DNA from: Leeuwenhoekiella blandensis MED217
GTDB lineage: Bacteria; Bacteroidota; Bacteroidia; Flavobacteriales; Flavobacteriaceae
Assembly: GCF_000152985.1 (NCBI RefSeq)
Contig: NZ_CH672395.1
Span: 3,195,538 to 3,259,537, forward strand
Length of the DNA: 64,000 nt
Reading direction: 5' to 3'
Positions 59,847 to 64,000 of the stretch are shown here, piece after piece. How positions within the stretch are numbered: position 1 is the first letter of the stretch; each line of letters opens with the position of its first letter. Made by a program: the position numbers and the translations under genes. The notes below the pieces were generated by a model that saw only the letters and a list, made by a program, of their open reading frames with translations, was not told the origin of the DNA and searched no databases.

Positions 59847-61763
59847 TTAATAATCCTGAACGATAAACTCGCTTCGTCTATTAAGTTGATGTTGTTCTTT
59901 GGTACAGTCTACGCCATTACTACATTCATTGAGTAATTGAGTTTCACCATATCCTCTTCCAGATAAGCGTTCTCTTGCGATTCCGCCTTCTTCCACAATG
60001 TAGTCTATGGTAGATTGATTTCGACGCTCAGAAAGTGCTAAGTTATAAGCATCATTACCTCGACTGTCTGTATGTGATCTTACATCTATGTGTAATTCTG
60101 GATATTCTTTTAGTATCTCAATAATTTTAGCAAGTTCTACTGCCGCGTCAGGCCTGATGTTTGATTTATCAAAATCGAAATAGATCGGGTTGATCAACTT
60201 TCCTAAATCGAAGCTTGGAGGTATTGCCGTAACGGCAGGCTCTAATTCTAATATTACAGTAACCTCACTGCTTTCTGAAGGAATTTCCACCAATTTCTCG
60301 TCGGTCATATATCCTTCCATTTCAGCTCTGGCAAAGTATTCTTCTCCGCACTCAGGATCTTGAAAAGTATAAGTAGCCTCAGGAGCTTCAGCAGAACCAG
60401 AAGCGATAAGATCATTATCCAAATTTCTAATCCCTACTAAAGCGCCGTTAAGAGGTTCTTTGGTTTCCTTATCAACAACCTTTACGATTAAGGTGCTCTC
60501 ACAAGCAGCCTTAATAAAACTGTAGATATCATCATCTAAAGGATCATTGGCTCGGTTGGATGCAAAAAATCCTTTACCCGTATCACTGTTGATTATGAAT
60601 GTAAAATCATCTTTTGTACTATTAACAGGAGCACCAACATTTTCTAGAGTTTCACTTTCAAAATCATAAACATATACATCGAGTCCACCTAAACCTGCAC
60701 GGCCGTCAGTTGAGAAGTACAGCTTTCCATCTTTACTAATAAACGGAAAAGTCTCTCGCCCGGGAGTATTTATTTTATCTCCCAAATTTTCAACGGTGCC
60801 AAAAGAGCCATCTTCATTGATCGCAACTTTCCATAAATCTGATTCTCCGAGAGAGCCCGGTCTATCAGAAGCAAAATAAAGCGTTTTTCCATCGGGAGTT
60901 ATTGCGGGGTGCGCAGTAGAAAAGCTATTATCGTTAAATGGCAATTCTTCAATAGCCCCTAAACCTTCGGCAGTTTTAGCAGCTTTATAGAGTTTGAGAC
61001 GATTTGTTTTATTACTATCTGCTCGGTATTGATCTTTAGTAAAGTTATTACGTGTAAAATATAAGGCGTTACCATCGGGGCTCAAAACTGCTGTACTCTC
61101 GTGAAATTCTGTATTGACACTTCCTCCCAATTTAGACACAGTATTTACTTGATTCTGATCATCTATATCTCCCACATATAAATCTAGAAATGGTTGATTG
61201 TTCCATTTATGAACACGTCTGGTAAACACACCGGTATCTCTAGTCGATGAGAACAACAATTGTTCCCCATAAAAAGCAGGCGCAAAGTCAGAATATTTTG
61301 CAGCATTAGCCTTTAGTTTCTCAATCTCATACGAGGCACTTCCTTCTTTAATTTCAGAAATGCTTTGTTCTGCATATAAATCTTCTGAGCCGTCAGACAA
61401 CTCTTGATAACGAGCGATCATCTCCTCAGATTTATCGTACTCCTGCTCTGCTCTTAGCGCTTGAGCATATCGAAAATATTGATTAGGCGTAACCTCACTT
61501 TGATATTTTTCTATAAGTTTTGAATACCAGTTTACGGCCTCACTATAATCTGCATTATAATAAAAGCTATCTCCAAGCTTGGCAAAAAGATCGGCAGATT
61601 CATAACCTTCTTCCGCTACGCGCAAATAGATCTTTTGAGAATCTACAAATGCATATTGGTTAAATTGTTTATTTCCTTTAGCAACTTTGCGTTCTTGTCC
61701 AAACCCACTGGTCAAAACAGAAAGGAAAAGCGCTATAAATAGATGATGTATTTTTATTCGCAT
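59847..61763 (-). CDS. OmpA-family protein with PD40 repeats (type IX secretion-linked)
   Basis: The product (638 aa) has a signal peptide (ALFLSVLTSGFGQ). A TPR-like helical region lies at about residues 25-130 (QKIYLRVAEEGYESADLFAKLGDSFYYNADYSEAVNWYSKLIEKYQ), and WD40/PD40-type blades at about 160-400 (SPDGNALYFTRNNF, TPDGKTLYFASDRPG, SKDGKLYFSTDGRAG). A CarboxypepD-like domain follows near 425-500, and OmpA_C at about 520-638 (NPIYFDFDKSNIRPDAA, RSHTDSRGNDAYN, LSERR). Such proteins tie the type IX machinery to peptidoglycan. It lies downstream of the PorP/SprF gene by 17 bp. Confidence 0.93.
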   Translation of the reverse strand: MRIKIHHLFIALFLSVLTSGFGQERKVAKGNKQFNQYAFVDSQKIYLRVAEEGYESADLFAKLGDSFYYNADYSEAVNWYSKLIEKYQSEVTPNQYFRYAQALRAEQEYDKSEEMIARYQELSDGSEDLYAEQSISEIKEGSASYEIEKLKANAAKYSDFAPAFYGEQLLFSSTRDTGVFTRRVHKWNNQPFLDLYVGDIDDQNQVNTVSKLGGSVNTEFHESTAVLSPDGNALYFTRNNFTKDQYRADSNKTNRLKLYKAAKTAEGLGAIEELPFNDNSFSTAHPAITPDGKTLYFASDRPGSLGESDLWKVAINEDGSFGTVENLGDKINTPGRETFPFISKDGKLYFSTDGRAGLGGLDVYVYDFESETLENVGAPVNSTKDDFTFIINSDTGKGFFASNRANDPLDDDIYSFIKAACESTLIVKVVDKETKEPLNGALVGIRNLDNDLIASGSAEAPEATYTFQDPECGEEYFARAEMEGYMTDEKLVEIPSESSEVTVILELEPAVTAIPPSFDLGKLINPIYFDFDKSNIRPDAAVELAKIIEILKEYPELHIDVRSHTDSRGNDAYNLALSERRNQSTIDYIVEEGGIARERLSGRGYGETQLLNECSNGVDCTKEQHQLNRRSEFIVQDY

Positions 61764-61780
61764 AGGGGCGTGTTTTAAAG

Positions 61781-62725
61781 TTAAAAGAATCGCGGAGTTA
61801 ACATACGATTATACTCTTTGAACAATTCAAACCGAAGAAATACTTCATAGGTACCATTGTTGTACGTTGCATTCCCCAAATCTGTCGACTCTCTGTCATA
61901 CGCAAAACCTACCAGCAGGCCGTCATTTACTTGAAAAGCGGCTAAAGCACTCAAAGCTGCACTCCATCTGTAAGAAGCTCCTAAAGTAAGTTTATCATAT
62001 AATAAGAAATTGGCATTTACATCTACCGCAAGAGGAGCTCCGGCAACCATTTTAACCAAGGTTGAAGGCTTAAACTTTAAATTTCGGTTCACGTCAAATA
62101 CGTAACCGGCTAAAGCATAGTAATGAATTTCCTCTTCAGACACAAAGGTTTGTGCTCCTTGCGCACCGCTTCGGTCAAAGTGATCTGTACGCAATAATTG
62201 CGGAGCAGATAAACCTCCATAAAATTTAGAGTCATGATAAAAGATACCCACACCCACATTAGGTGAGAGTTTATTATCAATATTTACTAAAAACGGATCA
62301 TTCTGGTTAAATGGATTGGTTCTGCTGAAATCAACATCAAGCAAATTCAAAGATCCCTTCAAACCAAAACTCAACTTCCCTTCCATTCCCGTTTCAATGG
62401 TATAACTAAAATCGGTATTGAAATATGTTTCTCGCGCAGGCCCCAAAACATCGTTAACCAAGCTAAAACCTAAACCTACTTTACCTAGCCCGATGGGACT
62501 ATGTACAGAAAGATTTTGAGTAGTAGGCGCTCCATCTAAGCCCACCCACTGACTCCGGTGCAACAGTAAAATACTGGTAACCCCACGGTTCCCCGCGTAA
62601 GCGGGGTTTATAACCAACGGGTTGTACATATATTGTGTGTATTGTGGATCTTGCTGACTATACCCTGTTACCGAAACAAACAGAATAAACAACAATACCA
62701 ACTTACCCAAATTTCTATTTATCAT
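61781..62725 (-). CDS. PorP/SprF-family outer-membrane protein
   Basis: The product (315 aa) has a signal peptide (KLVLLFILFVSVTGYSQ), followed by QDPQYTQYMYNPLVINPAYAGNRGVTSILLLHRSQWVGLDGAPTTQ, which is the family signature, and beta-barrel strands ending FLRFELFKEYNRMLTPRFF. PorP/SprF proteins hold cognate adhesins (SprB type) at the cell surface after type IX secretion. I chose the ATG at 62725; an upstream in-frame start at 62764 would add 13 residues and leave the signal peptide internal. The adhesin gene lies directly upstream. Confidence 0.94.
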   Translation of the reverse strand: MINRNLGKLVLLFILFVSVTGYSQQDPQYTQYMYNPLVINPAYAGNRGVTSILLLHRSQWVGLDGAPTTQNLSVHSPIGLGKVGLGFSLVNDVLGPARETYFNTDFSYTIETGMEGKLSFGLKGSLNLLDVDFSRTNPFNQNDPFLVNIDNKLSPNVGVGIFYHDSKFYGGLSAPQLLRTDHFDRSGAQGAQTFVSEEEIHYYALAGYVFDVNRNLKFKPSTLVKMVAGAPLAVDVNANFLLYDKLTLGASYRWSAALSALAAFQVNDGLLVGFAYDRESTDLGNATYNNGTYEVFLRFELFKEYNRMLTPRFF

Positions 62726-62766
62726 ATGAAGTTGTTTATAGTAAATACTCACTGAGTAAATCATTT

Positions 62767-64000
62767 TTAATTAATGTATAAGAATGAAGCTTTTCTTCTT
62801 ACTTCACCCGTATCAGGATCTGCATATTCGATTATGTAATAATAAGTTCCTGTAGGAAGACGCTCACCACGGCGCACTGTTGCACGACCGTCTGAGAAGC
62901 CTCTAAACACATTATCATTATCTATGCTATAACCTTCTGTGCTGTACACTTCTACACCCCAACGGTTAAAGATCTGAACCTTATTATCAGGATAATCGTC
63001 TATATTCTCGATCATAAAGATATCGTTAAGCCCATCTCCGTTAGGCGTCATTACATTATATATCACAATATCCTCGTCTGATAATACATTTGGTATTATA
63101 GTTACGGTAATATCATCAGGATTTCCGTTACCATTTGTATCAACGTTAGTATCATCATTAGGGTCGTCTGATAAATCTTCAATTACATCTCCTGAAGGGT
63201 CTACACCACTTACTAAAGCCTGGTTTTCTACAAACAGCTGCTCTATATCTGCCTGAGTTATTGCATAAACCGCGGTGAACGTTGTTGCATCTACTTCGCC
63301 TGGTGCCAAATTAATTGGTCCTCCTAAAACATCAACTAATGGGTCTTCTATAACAATATCTGAAATTGTTACTTCGCCTGTGTTGTATACGGTGAAAGTA
63401 TAAGTGATTGTCTCACCAACCTGCGGCCTTTGATCACCATTTTCATCATTAAATACTCCAACTTTCTCTAACGCAAGCTCAACTATAGCCGGTGGCGGAG
63501 GTGGTGGTAAATAATCATCTTCTCTTACGGAAATATATACGGTTGCAACATCGGTTGCCACAGGAGATCCGGTATCAGAAACCTGATATGTAAACTGATC
63601 TGTTCCTATAAAACCTGCATTTGGTGTATAGATAAATGAACCGTCACTATTAATCTCTAATGTTCCGTTTGATGGACCATTTAGCGGTGTTGCATTTACA
63701 TCTACTTGCTGAGACTGTCCTTCAGGATCAAAGTCATTATCTAAGACATTTCCAGAAATAGTATTATCAATAAGACCGAAATAAGCATCATCATTTGCAA
63801 CAGTAGAATTACCATAATCTGGTGTAACCTCAATTGTTACTGTACCTGTTGTACATTCTGAAGGCGTACCATCATCACATACCGTGTACTCAAAACTATC
63901 TTCACCTACAAAGCCAGGCTCTGGAGTATAGGCAAATGTTCCATCAGGATTTACAGTAACGCTTCCATTAGTTGGTTGCGTATTACCGGTTACTGTAATC
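62767..64000 (-). CDS. Large repeat adhesin with gliding-motility C-terminal domain (5' end outside window)
   Basis: The frame is open from 64000 to the stop at 62767, about 411 residues. In order: two cadherin/Ig-like repeats of about 80 residues (GTFAYTPEPGFVGEDSFEYTV, GSFIYTPNAGFIGTDQFTYQV); a proline stretch (PPPPPP); a DUF11-like domain (KVGVFNDENGDQRPQVGETITYTFTVYNTGEV); an Asp-rich segment with DPNDDTNVDTNGNGNPDD; and the C-terminal gliding/T9SS sorting domain (TPNGDGLNDIFMIENIDDYPDNKVQIFNRWGVEVY, ending GTYYYIIEYA and LYIN). A start at 63561 is internal and not likely. It should be secreted by T9SS and held by the adjacent PorP/SprF protein. Confidence 0.93.
   Translation of the reverse strand, partial: ITVTGNTQPTNGSVTVNPDGTFAYTPEPGFVGEDSFEYTVCDDGTPSECTTGTVTIEVTPDYGNSTVANDDAYFGLIDNTISGNVLDNDFDPEGQSQQVDVNATPLNGPSNGTLEINSDGSFIYTPNAGFIGTDQFTYQVSDTGSPVATDVATVYISVREDDYLPPPPPPAIVELALEKVGVFNDENGDQRPQVGETITYTFTVYNTGEVTISDIVIEDPLVDVLGGPINLAPGEVDATTFTAVYAITQADIEQLFVENQALVSGVDPSGDVIEDLSDDPNDDTNVDTNGNGNPDDITVTIIPNVLSDEDIVIYNVMTPNGDGLNDIFMIENIDDYPDNKVQIFNRWGVEVYSTEGYSIDNDNVFRGFSDGRATVRRGERLPTGTYYYIIEYADPDTGEVRRKASFLYIN

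Overview
The window is a 64 kb piece of a chromosome from a marine-type Flavobacteriaceae (Bacteroidota). The evidence is the promoter style (TTTG or TTG, about 19 bases, then TAnnTTTG), weak ribosome binding sites, a PorP/SprF-OmpA-gliding adhesin set of the type IX secretion system, a TonB receptor, a trp operon in the order E-G-D-C-F-B-A, DUF2795 and DUF4199 proteins, and an UpxY/NusG-like regulator. No rRNA, tRNA or CRISPR array was seen, and there is no intact transposase.

Layout. 1-6311 (minus) is the promoter-proximal end of a surface-polysaccharide cluster: NusG-like antiterminator, Wzi-type outer-membrane protein, eukaryote-type UDP-glucose dehydrogenase, rfbB, and a cut rfbD. Its intergenic gaps hold long direct repeats, including a 281-bp unit repeated in tandem. 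6507-12464 (minus) is a sulfate uptake and activation operon (SLC13 permease, cysC, cysD, cysN, a four-helix-bundle gene, cysQ) with no reductase genes, so it may make PAPS for sulfated polymer. 13232-14778 (minus) carries rhodanese, redoxin and TlpA proteins. 15041-16830 (plus) is a MarR-nitroreductase-YceI unit with two near-identical candidate operators. 17331-24871 (plus) is the trp operon, headed by a leader peptide with three consecutive Trp codons and a terminator/antiterminator pair. Its gaps are filled with 20-nt palindromes, and a small GIY-YIG nuclease sits between trpB and trpA. 24956-32559 holds a small gene, a SulP transporter, a sugar dehydrogenase lipoprotein, a TonB receptor, two tandem CarboxypepD_reg proteins and coaD. 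32719-42281 is core cell biology: ddl, a PASTA protein, rluD, a cobalamin adenosyltransferase, DUF2795, secA, DUF4199 and a HAD phosphatase. 42417-46531 holds an ABC1 kinase with its TetR regulator and, divergently, htpG. 46699-50891 covers NAD salvage (pncB, pncA) and small membrane proteins. 50944-57746 is mixed accessory material with two AraC regulators, a (TAG)17 microsatellite and an S1/P1 nuclease. 57789-59732 holds manA, queD and idi. 59847-64000 is the OmpA-SprF-adhesin surface module.

The most interesting observations are the Trp-codon attenuator in a phylum where such attenuation is little described, and the pairing of a single-domain GIY-YIG nuclease with dispersed ATTTCC-N8-GGAAAT-type palindromes, which resembles a nuclease/target-repeat system. 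Structured intergenic elements, partly nested in one another, and a fossil of the yceI 3' end just upstream of the trp promoter point to repeat-driven reshuffling here.
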